A stretch of 41,537 bases of DNA from an uncultured Gemmatimonadota bacterium (GTDB lineage: Bacteria; Gemmatimonadota; Gemmatimonadetes; Gemmatimonadales; Gemmatimonadaceae). The DNA is taken from positions 1 through 41,537 of the forward strand of contig CAMLIT010000024.1 in assembly GCA_946480295.1 (NCBI GenBank), read 5' to 3'. Made by a program: the position numbers and the translations under genes. This document shows, piece after piece, positions 8,013 through 15,996 of the stretch (positions within the stretch are counted from its first letter, which is position 1; each line of letters starts with the position of its first letter). The notes beneath the pieces are model-generated. The model searched no databases, was not told where the DNA came from, and saw only the letters and a program-made list of their open reading frames with translations.

Positions 8013-9929
8013 TTACCAGCCCGGGTTCTGCTTCAACGCCGGCTTCCCGTTGACATCGCTCAGGTCGATCTGCGCCTGCGGGATCGGGAACCAGCGGTGC
8101 TTGTCCGTCAGCGGCTCGGCGCGGCTGAGATAGGCGATGCGATCGCCCTCGGCGGCGCCACCGATGCCCTTGGTGGTGTAGCCGTTCAGGATGGCCTGGT
8201 AGCAGGGGAGGCTGCCGCTCGTGCCGTCCGCCGCGCAGGTGTTCCAGCGCCGCAGATCGAAGAAGCGCTGCCCTTCCATCGCCAGCTCAAGCCGACGCTC
8301 GTAGCGGATGGCGCGGAGGGCGTCAGCCGCGCTCGCGAAGGTCGGGTACAGGCCGATCTTGTACCGCGCCCACGTGACGGCCGGATCGTCGATCGGCACC
8401 GCCATGCGCGAGTCGCCGTCGCACTGCGGATACTTCGCCTTCTCGACGGCCGCGGCCTTGGAATCCGAGGGGAAGCCGCAACCCTGGACCACGTGCGCCG
8501 GATCGAGGTCGCCGCGGGCACGCATGCGGACCGAGTCCACGAGCATCGTCGCGCCAGCCAGGTCGCCCGTCTCCGCCTTCGCCTCGGCATCCAGCAGGAG
8601 CAGGTCGGCGTAGCGGTACAGGTGGATGTTGACGGAGTTGAGCTGCGTCGGCTGCCACCCCGCGCTGCTCTCAGCGCCGCTCGCATGCTCGTGCGCGTTC
8701 TTCTTCGGGCTGTAGACGCCGCCGTTGGTCGAGTCACGCACCCAGCTCGGATCGGCGCTCACGAGCTCGAGGCCCCAATCCTTGTACGGCACGCTGTCGC
8801 GGCCGACCGTCCAGTCGAGGCGCGGATCCACGTAGTCCATGGAGCCTGCCTTGAAGTGTGCGTTCGACGCGTTCCAGCTGTCCGGATGCGACCAGGCCAG
8901 CGGGAGCCCGGTGACCGAATCCACCTTGAAGAAGTTGACCAGATTCTGCGTCGGCTGGTTGAAGCCGCAGCAGCCGCCGATGGGAGCGCCCGAGTACGGG
9001 AAGTTGAGCCGCTCGCCCCAGTTGGCGTTGTTGCCGTTCGGCTCCCCGTCGTTCGCGGACGCCTGGTAGGCCCAGATGGTCTCCGGCCCGTTCGACAGGT
9101 TCTGGAAGCCGGTCCAGACGAAGCTGAAGCTCTTCTCCAGGCCGTACGGGCCCTTCCGACGGACGGAATCGAGCGTCGCGACCGCCTGCTGGAACTGGTG
9201 CGCGTACACCTGCACGCGGCCGAGATACGCCAGCGCCGTCCACCTGGAGGCGCGCCCCTTCTGGTTGTTGCGAGGAACATCCGGCAGGACCTTGATCGCC
9301 GAGTCGAGGTCCTTCTCGATGTCGGCGATGACCGCGGCCGTGTCCTCGTTGGCCTTGCGGAAGTCCACGTCGTCCTCCCGGTAGTAGGGGATGTTCCCCC
9401 ACATCCGGTAGGCTTCGAAGGAGTAGTGCGCCCGCAGGAAGATCGCCTCGCCGGTGATGCCATTGACGTCGGCGGGGGAGATCGCCCCGGGCTGCGCCTT
9501 CACCACCTGGTGGAGCAGCCGCAGGGTGGAGTTCGCGCGGTTGATCCCCTCGTAGCTGATGCGCCACTTGGAGTTGATGTAGGAGTTGGCGTTCGCCGTC
9601 CCCCAGTGGTAGCCCTCGATGTCGTTGATCGGGGGCTGGTCGCCGGCGTCCGAGCCCTTGTAGGAGTCGTCGCTGGCGACGCTCCCCCAGACCCAGTTGC
9701 TGGCCGCGCACCCCCAGTCGGGCTGGAGCGAGCTCGTGCAGTCGAGCGCGCGATACGTGGCGATGAGCGACCCCTCGACGCCGGCCGGCGTGGAGAGCGA
9801 CGCCTGGTTCAGCGTCCCCCGCGGCGCGCCAGCGTCGGTGAGGAAGTTCTTGCAGCCGTACAGCACCGCCGTCGCCAGGAACATGGACGCCGTTCCGACG
9901 AGCAGCGAAGGTCTCGATACGATCTTCAT
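8013..9929 (-). CDS. RagB/SusD family substrate-binding lipoprotein
   Basis: A 638-aa outer-membrane lipoprotein expected to cap a SusC transporter and capture its ligand at the cell surface. The lipobox LYGC gives Cys26. The C-terminal SusD signature is present: AIRYERRLELAMEGQRFFDL followed by RW, near the end as usual. GAGGAG lies 5 nt before ATG 9929. It is 32 nt downstream of the SusC gene on the same strand, the standard SusCD arrangement. Length is at the upper end of the family. The ligand is not readable, but the deacetylase at the head of the operon hints at an acetylated glycan. Confidence 0.95.
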   Translation of the reverse strand: MKIVSRPSLLVGTASMFLATAVLYGCKNFLTDAGAPRGTLNQASLSTPAGVEGSLIATYRALDCTSSLQPDWGCAASNWVWGSVASDDSYKGSDAGDQPPINDIEGYHWGTANANSYINSKWRISYEGINRANSTLRLLHQVVKAQPGAISPADVNGITGEAIFLRAHYSFEAYRMWGNIPYYREDDVDFRKANEDTAAVIADIEKDLDSAIKVLPDVPRNNQKGRASRWTALAYLGRVQVYAHQFQQAVATLDSVRRKGPYGLEKSFSFVWTGFQNLSNGPETIWAYQASANDGEPNGNNANWGERLNFPYSGAPIGGCCGFNQPTQNLVNFFKVDSVTGLPLAWSHPDSWNASNAHFKAGSMDYVDPRLDWTVGRDSVPYKDWGLELVSADPSWVRDSTNGGVYSPKKNAHEHASGAESSAGWQPTQLNSVNIHLYRYADLLLLDAEAKAETGDLAGATMLVDSVRMRARGDLDPAHVVQGCGFPSDSKAAAVEKAKYPQCDGDSRMAVPIDDPAVTWARYKIGLYPTFASAADALRAIRYERRLELAMEGQRFFDLRRWNTCAADGTSGSLPCYQAILNGYTTKGIGGAAEGDRIAYLSRAEPLTDKHRWFPIPQAQIDLSDVNGKPALKQNPGW

Positions 9930-9961
9930 CGTCTCCTCATTGATCAGATTAAGACGTTCGC

Positions 9962-12900
9962 TCAGAACGACGTCGACAGGCCGATGCTGAAAATCCTGCT
10001 GCTCGGATACTGCCCGCGGTCCACGCCGCGGTACTGGTCGCGGATGTCACCGGCGGCGCCGCCGACGTTCTGGGGCGCGAGCGCCGGATCCAGGCCGTCG
10101 TAGCCGGTGATCGTGAACAGGTTGTCGATCTGGAGGTAGACGCGCGCCGCGGAGAGGTAGCGGGCGACCGTCGGCGGCACGTTGTACCCGATCTGGATGT
10201 TCTGCAGCCGCGTGTACGAGCCGTCCTTCACGTAGTAGCTGCTGATCTGCCGGCTGTAGCTGTCGTCGTTGTCGATGATCGGATACTTCGCGTTCGGGTT
10301 CGGGTGCGCCGGATTCCACGAGTTCGCGAGGAGGTCCTTGCGGACGTTCGTCTGGAACTCACGGAAGACGTACCACTCCATCTGGTTCTCGAAGATCTTG
10401 TTCCCGTACGTGCCGAACACGGTGGCGTTCAGGTCCCAGTTCCCGCGGCGGAAGCCCATGTCCAGGCCGGCCGTGAACTTCGGCAGCGGGCTGCCGATGA
10501 TCTGGCGGTCGGCGAGGGTGAGCTGGCCGTCGTGGTTGGTGTCCTCGAACTTGATGCGTCCGAGCTTGGCGCCCGGCTGGCAGTACGCGGAGCACTTGCC
10601 GTTGGCGTCCGGCGTGTGCGCCGCGACGTCGGCCGCGGTGTTGAAGTAGCCGTTGGCGACGTAGCCGTAGAACGACCCGATCGGGTGGCCGACCATGTTG
10701 ATGACCTGGTTGCCCTCACGCGTCGAGACCGGGCCGTAGAAGAAGGTCTGGTCGTTCGTGATCTTGTCGATCCGGTTGGTGTAGTGGCTGCCGGTGAAGG
10801 TCACGTTCCACGACGCGGCGTGGTGGCCGATCGAGAAGTCGATGCCCTTGTTGCTCATCGAGCCGACGTTCACGATCGGCGCGGAGGCGATGCCCGCCGT
10901 GCCCGGGATGGCCGGGTTGAAGAGCAGGTTGTTCGTCTTGCGCGAGTAGATGTCGACCACGACGTCGAGGTTGCGGTCGAACAGCGACATGTCCGCGCCG
11001 CCGTTCTGGGACCGATCCTCCTCCCACCGCAGGTCGGGGTTGCCGATCGCCGTCTGGCGATAGCCCGGCACGATCGAGTTCCCGCCGCTGATGTCGTAGT
11101 ACGTGTCGCCCTGGCTGCCGCCGTACTGCGCGACGATGCGGCCCGGGTTGATCGCCTGGTTGCCGGTCACGCCCCAGCCGTAGCGGAGCATGACGTCGTT
11201 GAAGATGTGGCTGTTCTTGAGGAAGCTCTCGTTCGAGATGCGCCAGCCGAGACCGAAGGCGGGGAAGGTACCCCACTGGTGCCCCGGCGCGAGGTTCGAC
11301 GAGCCGTCGCGGCGCACCGTGACGCTGGCGACGTACTTCTGGGCGTAGTTGTAGTCGGCCTTGGCGAAGAGCGAGAGGAGCGCGTTCGAGCCGCCGCCGC
11401 TGCGCACCGTCATCGACTTCGAGTCGCCGAGCGCCGGCTGCAGGTAGCGCGAGTTCACGTCGGTGAGCAGCAGGTTGTTCATCGAGCCGTTGATGTACCG
11501 GCTCGTCCCCGCGTTCGCCTCCTCGCCGCCGAGCAGCGAGAAGCTGTGCTCCCCGAGCTTCCGGCTGTAGGTGGCCGTGTTGCTCCACGTCCAGTTCCGG
11601 AAGTTGCTCTGGTCGTCGTCCATCGAGTACTGGAACGTGGCTTCGGCGTTCTCCGGGTACGGCGAGTTGATCCCCGAGTACGCGCCCTGGCCGAGATCGA
11701 AGCCGAGGCTGGACTTCAGGCTCAGGCTCGCCAGCGGGTTGAGGCCGGCGAAGACGTTGCCGAACACGCGATTGTTCCGCGTGATGTTGTCCTTCGTCCA
11801 GTAGGCCCGGTGGAGCGGGTTGCTCTGGTTGCCCAGCCCCGTCGCCTTGCCGCCGGCGAAGTTGCCCTTGATGTCGTAGACGGGGATGACGGGCTGCATC
11901 ATCACGTCCTTGCCGAGGAGCCCGTCCTCGCCCTGGGCGTCGTCCGTCAGCCCGTAGCCGCCGAAGTGCTGCTCGGTGGAGAGGGCGACGTTCTCACCGA
12001 AGTTCACCTTCCCGCGCGTGAAGTCGGTGTTCGCCCGGACGGTGCCGCGCTTGAAGTCGTTGTAGACCGCGGTGCCGACCTGGTCGAAGTAGCCGCCCGA
12101 GACGTTGTACCGGTTGTCCGCCCCGCCGCCGGCGACGCTCAGGTTCGCGTCCTTCACGTTGCCCGTGCCGAAGACGGTCTTGAACCAGTCCGTCCCCTTG
12201 CTGCCCGGCATGATCAGGCTGTACGGGTACGAGTACTTGCTGACGTCCACCTGCGTCGGGCGGCCCCACTGGTCCTTGGCGAGGATCGTCGAGCCGTCGG
12301 CGTAGATGTACTTCGGGACGGTCGGGTTGTTCGGGTCGCCGTAGATGTTTGTCGGGATCTCCGACAATTTGGCGCCGGCGTTGAGATAGCCCGCCTTCTC
12401 GACCTGGAAGTAGTCGAGCGAGTTCGTGATGAGAATCTTGCTCAGGCTGTTGGACGGCGTGGAGAGCCCGGTGCGCACGCTCAGCGTCGCGCGCGGCGGC
12501 CCCTCGGCGCCCTGCTTCGTGGTCGTGATGATGATGACGCCGTTGCTGGCGCGCGACCCGTAGATCGACGCCGCCGACGCATCCTTCAGGACCTGGATCG
12601 ACGTGATGTCGTCGGGGTTCAGCCAGTTGATGTACGAATCCTGGACCGGCGTCCCGTCGATGATGTACAGCGGGTCATTGTTCTGGAAGGAGCTGATGCC
12701 GCGGATGCGGACGGTGCTGCGCGATCCCGGCGCGCCCGCCGCGTCCACCGTGACGCCCGGCGCGCTGGCGCTCAGGCGCTGCAGCACGCTCGCCGTCGTG
12801 GGCCGCGCGACCGCTTCCATCGGGACGCTGGCGACCGCGCCCGTGATGTCCGCGCGGCGCTCGGTGCCGTACCCGGTGACGACCACCTGCTCCAGCATGG

Positions 12901-13243
12901 CGATGTGCTCCATCGTCACGTTGATGGTGGTCCGGCCGTTGATGGGGATCGCCTGCCGGCGGTAGCCGATCAGCGTGAAGGTGAGCGCGCCGGTGGACGG
13001 AGCCCCGATCGCGTAGCGCCCGCGCGAGTTGGTGAGGACGTGCGTGTCCGTCCCGCTCACCGCGACGGTGACCCCCTCGAGGGGGACGTTCCCCGCCGTG
13101 GTCACGGTACCCGTGACCTGGATCTGCTGCGCCATCGCCGTCCCGCCCAGCCCCAGGACCAACAGAAATGCCATCCCCACTGCGCCGAAGCGGCGGGGGT
13201 GGCTGGTCCGGAGCGAGCGCCTTCTCGACACCATCTTCTCCAT
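9962..13243 (-). CDS. SusC/RagA family TonB-linked outer-membrane transporter
   Basis: A 1093-aa TonB-dependent channel that pairs with SusD. Order: signal peptide ending AMA-QQ near residue 39; carboxypeptidase-regulatory-like (CarbopepD_reg_2) domain starting VTGTVTTAG; plug domain with LEQVVVTGYGTERRADITG, typical of SusC plugs; SNGVIIITTTKQG at the plug end; a 22-strand barrel; and a terminal aromatic residue (TSF). I chose ATG 13243 because GGAGG precedes it by a normal distance; an upstream in-frame start at 13276 would overlap the deacetylase stop. It is the second gene of the predicted deacetylase-SusC-SusD operon and energises uptake through TonB/ExbBD, which must be encoded elsewhere. 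Confidence 0.96.
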   Translation of the reverse strand: MEKMVSRRRSLRTSHPRRFGAVGMAFLLVLGLGGTAMAQQIQVTGTVTTAGNVPLEGVTVAVSGTDTHVLTNSRGRYAIGAPSTGALTFTLIGYRRQAIPINGRTTINVTMEHIAMLEQVVVTGYGTERRADITGAVASVPMEAVARPTTASVLQRLSASAPGVTVDAAGAPGSRSTVRIRGISSFQNNDPLYIIDGTPVQDSYINWLNPDDITSIQVLKDASAASIYGSRASNGVIIITTTKQGAEGPPRATLSVRTGLSTPSNSLSKILITNSLDYFQVEKAGYLNAGAKLSEIPTNIYGDPNNPTVPKYIYADGSTILAKDQWGRPTQVDVSKYSYPYSLIMPGSKGTDWFKTVFGTGNVKDANLSVAGGGADNRYNVSGGYFDQVGTAVYNDFKRGTVRANTDFTRGKVNFGENVALSTEQHFGGYGLTDDAQGEDGLLGKDVMMQPVIPVYDIKGNFAGGKATGLGNQSNPLHRAYWTKDNITRNNRVFGNVFAGLNPLASLSLKSSLGFDLGQGAYSGINSPYPENAEATFQYSMDDDQSNFRNWTWSNTATYSRKLGEHSFSLLGGEEANAGTSRYINGSMNNLLLTDVNSRYLQPALGDSKSMTVRSGGGSNALLSLFAKADYNYAQKYVASVTVRRDGSSNLAPGHQWGTFPAFGLGWRISNESFLKNSHIFNDVMLRYGWGVTGNQAINPGRIVAQYGGSQGDTYYDISGGNSIVPGYRQTAIGNPDLRWEEDRSQNGGADMSLFDRNLDVVVDIYSRKTNNLLFNPAIPGTAGIASAPIVNVGSMSNKGIDFSIGHHAASWNVTFTGSHYTNRIDKITNDQTFFYGPVSTREGNQVINMVGHPIGSFYGYVANGYFNTAADVAAHTPDANGKCSAYCQPGAKLGRIKFEDTNHDGQLTLADRQIIGSPLPKFTAGLDMGFRRGNWDLNATVFGTYGNKIFENQMEWYVFREFQTNVRKDLLANSWNPAHPNPNAKYPIIDNDDSYSRQISSYYVKDGSYTRLQNIQIGYNVPPTVARYLSAARVYLQIDNLFTITGYDGLDPALAPQNVGGAAGDIRDQYRGVDRGQYPSSRIFSIGLSTSF

Positions 13244-13272
13244 GGAAATCCTCCAATTGCGCGGCTGCGTTC

Positions 13273-14181
13273 TCATCCACCGGGTCGTCGCATGGCCTGC
13301 AAACCCTGCTTCTCGATCAACTGCCGGAACGTCACTAACGTCACGTGGCGATTCGCGAGCTCCTGCCGGAACCGCTGCGACGTCGCTGCATCCAACTCCC
13401 CCTGCCGGTGCCTGCTCATGTCGGCAAGGGCTCCGTCGGCGTTCATGTCCACCAGCGCTCCCAGCTCGGCGTCATCCACGCCGCAGTGGGTGACCAGGAC
13501 ATGCACGCCCGGCTCGAGGCGGTCGACGTAGGCGACGAGACTGTCCGTCTCGTCGCCGGGCGCCGCCGCGTACTGCGGGTTCTGCCTCGACTCGCCGAAG
13601 TACCCCATCATGCCGAGGCCATATTCGTGGGCCAATCGTTCGGCGATCGCGCGGAACTGCGGATCGTCGAAGACGGTGCCCATGTGATAGTCCACGTAAT
13701 CGATCCGCAGCCCCGAGCGGAGCGCGCGCTGGATCTGCGCGCGCAGCTCCGTCTCCACCTGCCGGAGGTCGGGGTGGTTGGCGTGCAGGTCGCGCGCGGA
13801 GTGGAAGAAGTAGCCGTTGGAGTCGACGAGCGTGGGCACCGTTCCCCACCCGGCCACCGGGCCCCAGCGATAGTTCTTCCACTCCGAGTTGAGCGCGAGG
13901 TGCACGCCGACGGCGACGTCGGGATGGCGCTTCAGGATCTCCACCGTCTCCTGGTACCACGGAGCGGCGAAGATCACGGACGCACTGACGGGGACGCCGG
14001 AGGCGATGAGCCGCTCCAGCGCCATGTTGACGCTGTGGCTCATGCCGCCGTCGTCCGTGCGGACGATGACGTAGACCCGATCGGCGGCGCCCGCGTTATG
14101 CACGGCGTCGGCTTGTGCGCCGACGCGTGCGGGCGAGCCAATGGCCACGAGGCCACCGAGGAGGGCCACGGCACGAAGCAG
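13273..14181 (-). CDS. Secreted YdjC/ChbG-like carbohydrate deacetylase
   Basis: About 302 aa; PF04794-type polysaccharide deacetylase fold. VRTDDGG contains the paired aspartates at residues 43-44, GVHLAL is the usual metal-histidine segment, and further conserved pieces are VDYHMG and VLVTHCG. Members remove N-acetyl groups from sugars such as chitooligosaccharides; the substrate here is an inference. The start is uncertain. A good promoter lies at 14301-14273, inside the longer frame that opens at 14403, so translation must begin downstream of it. AAGGAG is present, but no ATG follows in frame; CTG 14181 gives a proper signal peptide (LLRAVALLGGLVAIG ... VGAQA), and GTG 14169 is the other choice. 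It ends 29 nt before the SusC gene, so it probably heads the operon. Confidence 0.82.
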   Translation of the reverse strand: MLRAVALLGGLVAIGSPARVGAQADAVHNAGAADRVYVIVRTDDGGMSHSVNMALERLIASGVPVSASVIFAAPWYQETVEILKRHPDVAVGVHLALNSEWKNYRWGPVAGWGTVPTLVDSNGYFFHSARDLHANHPDLRQVETELRAQIQRALRSGLRIDYVDYHMGTVFDDPQFRAIAERLAHEYGLGMMGYFGESRQNPQYAAAPGDETDSLVAYVDRLEPGVHVLVTHCGVDDAELGALVDMNADGALADMSRHRQGELDAATSQRFRQELANRHVTLVTFRQLIEKQGLQAMRRPGG

Positions 14182-14272
14182 ATGCGTATGAAGCTCCTTA
14201 CAGGTAGGCGACTTCCACGTACTTCGAACCTCGAAGCCCCAACGGCGGGAGGAGGCGGCGAGAAACGCCACC

Positions 14273-14301
14273 TGTTTAGCATCGGGGCTTGTAGTTGTCA
14301 A
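14273..14301 (-). promoter_or_regulatory. Sigma70-type promoter of the deacetylase-SusC-SusD operon
   Basis: On the minus strand TTGACA (14301-14296, perfect -35) is followed after exactly 17 nt by TAAACA (14278-14273). Transcription would start near 14266, giving a leader of about 85 nt. That leader contains a small hairpin, CTTCGA-ACC-TCGAAG (14222-14236). Confidence 0.6.
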
Positions 14302-14402
14302 GACACGGCTTCCGGCGAACGCCCCGCAAACGCCGCGGAGATCGCCCGATTGGCCGACGCCTCCGCCCTCGCTACACAGCGCGCCGGCAACCGACACGCA
14401 CA

Positions 14403-14480
14403 CCGGTTACGCGCATCACCCGCACGCGCCGGTGACGCACGCCGATTCCTCGCGCCGGTTACTCGCGCGTGAACCGTGCG
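14403..14480. repeat. Degenerate 26-bp tandem repeat at the LuxR gene end
   Basis: CCGGTTACGCGC, CCGGTGACGCAC and CCGGTTACTCGC start at 14403, 14429 and 14455, exactly 26 bp apart. The rest of each unit is poorly conserved apart from a terminal CGCG. The repeat covers the regulator's stop codon and the bases after it. Confidence 0.45.
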
Positions 14481-15244
14481 CGCGCCGCCGCCTGCCCGCG
14501 CCGCGAGACGTTGAGCTTCTCCAGCACGTGATGGACGTGGTTCTTCACCGTCGCCAGCTCGATGCCGAGCGTGCGCGCGATCTCCTTGTTCGCCATCCCC
14601 TGCTCCACCAGCGCGAGGATCTGCTGCTCGCGCGAGGTGAGCGCGCTCTCCGCCGCGCCGCCGCCCCCGTCCGTGCGCCGCCGCTGCGCCGCGAGGCGCT
14701 GGAAGAGCGACGCGGCGAGTCGCGGCGACACGATCGTCTCGCCGCGCCCGACGCTCTCCACGGCGGCGACGACGTCGCGCAGCGCGCCGTCGCGCGTGAC
14801 GTAGCCGTCGATCCCCGCCTCGATGTACCGGACGAGCGCGTCGTCGGAATCGGAGACGGCGAAGGCGACGACCTTCGGCGAGGGCGGCGCGTCGTGGATC
14901 GCGCGCACGAGCGCGAGGCTGTCCGGCATCTCCGTGTCGAGCAGCACGACGTCCGGCTGGTGCTCGTCGATCGCGGTGCGCGCGTGCGCCGCATCGCCCA
15001 CGGCGGCGGCGACGGTCATCGCCGTGGAGCGGCCGAGCGCATCGGCGAGGCCGTCGCGGAGCAGGCGCAGGCTGCACGCGATGATCACGCGGGTGGTGGC
15101 GCGCTCCACGTGCGGCGTCAGCGACGCGGGGGCATCCGATGCGACGGCGGCGCGCGCGCCGGACCGTCGTGCGCGCTGCCCCGGATCCTGGTCGAGTGAT
15201 GCGTCGGTCATGTGAATCGATCGATCCATGCGCCCTGCACCCAT
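14459..15244 (-). CDS. NarL/LuxR-type response regulator with atypical receiver
   Basis: A 261-aa regulator: low-complexity N-terminus, receiver-like domain (roughly residues 50-165), then a LuxR-type helix-turn-helix (LTSREQQILALVEQGMANKE ... TVKNHVHHVLEKLNV) at the C-terminus. The phospho-acceptor aspartate is kept (DVVLLDTEMP), but the usual acidic pair after the first strand is replaced (IIACSLR where family members have IADDH), and the conserved lysine is Arg (YVTRDG). Phosphorylation may therefore be altered or absent. I chose ATG 15244 because GGGGAG precedes it; ATG 15229 and 15211 are alternatives. It is divergent from the injection-system operon and is its most likely local regulator. 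No partner kinase is in the window. Confidence 0.88.
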   Translation of the reverse strand: MGAGRMDRSIHMTDASLDQDPGQRARRSGARAAVASDAPASLTPHVERATTRVIIACSLRLLRDGLADALGRSTAMTVAAAVGDAAHARTAIDEHQPDVVLLDTEMPDSLALVRAIHDAPPSPKVVAFAVSDSDDALVRYIEAGIDGYVTRDGALRDVVAAVESVGRGETIVSPRLAASLFQRLAAQRRRTDGGGGAAESALTSREQQILALVEQGMANKEIARTLGIELATVKNHVHHVLEKLNVSRRGQAAARARFTRE

Positions 15245-15250
15245 GGATCG
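15222..15250. promoter_or_regulatory. Inverted repeat over the LuxR gene start codon
   Basis: The arms CGATCCATG (15222-15230) and CATGGATCG (15242-15250) are perfect 9-bp inverted copies with an 11-nt spacer. In the mRNA the stem would enclose the start codon and touch the ribosome-binding site. It could be a translational hairpin or a protein-binding site. Confidence 0.5.
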
Positions 15251-15445
15251 CTCCCCGTGAATCCCCCCCGTCCCCTCGCGGCGCGCCGTCGCGATCCGCC
15301 CCACACTCCGATCGAGCCCTTCGCCAGCAATGGCCCCCACACTACCGTCGGCCGGGTGTGTCGGCAAGTGCGGGACGTGTCAAACATCTGCCAGCGATGT
15401 AACGGCTCAGCTCCGCGAGATCCACGAACCGATGGACCGGCGGCT

Positions 15446-15462
15446 GGATCCAAGTTGGATCC
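15446..15462. promoter_or_regulatory. Perfect 17-bp palindrome upstream of the injection-system operon
   Basis: GGATCCAA-G-TTGGATCC has perfect 8-bp arms around one base. It lies in the divergent intergenic region, about 36 nt before the first start codon of the operon. The position suits an operator, possibly for the adjacent LuxR-type regulator. Confidence 0.5.
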
Positions 15463-15498
15463 CACGTTCCATGTTCCGCCGCGGCCCGCGCCGTCATC

Positions 15499-15996
15499 TT
15501 GTGCGCCGCTTCCACTCGCGCCGCGAGGCCGACGTCTTTGCGCATCCTGATCGCCGAGCTGCCGCGCCTCGTGCGCGACGTGGTCCGCGACGCCATCGGC
15601 GCCGAGGCGGACATGCAGATCGTCGACGAGGGCGTCGAGACCGGCGCGCTGGTGGAGCGCGTGGGGCACGAGCGTCCCGACGTGGTGGTGGTCATGGCCG
15701 CGTCGAGCACTCCGCCTCCGGTCTGCGCGGAGCTGTTGGGACGATATCCGGGCACGGCGGTCGTCGCGCTCGAGGACGGGGGCCACCGCGCCAGCGTCTA
15801 CGCGCTGCGGCCGACCCGGTCGCGGGTGGCGGAGCTCTCGCGGACGCGGCTGGTGCGGGCGATCCGGCGCGCGGCCACGCCGCCGACGTGGCACGCGAGG
15901 ATCGCGGAGTCGACCGCGGCGCTCACGGACGCGACGGCGCCGGCCGCCGGGCGGGACGAGCAGGGGAGCCTAACGAGGGAGATGCCTTCGACGTGA
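15499..15996 (+). CDS. Receiver-like protein without phospho-acceptor, first gene of the injection-system operon
   Basis: Up to 165 aa. The core LRILIAELPRLVRDVVRDAI ... ERPDVVVVM ... AVVALEDGG reads like a CheY/NarL receiver, but the aspartate at the end of the third strand is Met (VVVVM), the acidic pair is reduced to one Glu (IAE), and no conserved Lys is seen. No output domain follows; the C-terminal 50 residues are Ala/Thr-rich. It may be a protein-protein adaptor or pseudo-receiver that titrates a partner. Start uncertain: TTG at 15499, or TTG 15538 just before the receiver core; no ATG is available. Its stop overlaps the GTG of the next gene by 4 nt (GTGA), so the two are translationally coupled, tying it to the injection system. 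Confidence 0.7.
   Translation: MCAASTRAARPTSLRILIAELPRLVRDVVRDAIGAEADMQIVDEGVETGALVERVGHERPDVVVVMAASSTPPPVCAELLGRYPGTAVVALEDGGHRASVYALRPTRSRVAELSRTRLVRAIRRAATPPTWHARIAESTAALTDATAPAAGRDEQGSLTREMPST

Noticed and set aside
15330..15992. Upstream extension of the DUF4255 gene
   Set aside because: The extension overlaps the receiver-like gene in another frame and is Arg/Gly-rich; family members start at the TNVLAIHS segment, matching GTG 15993.
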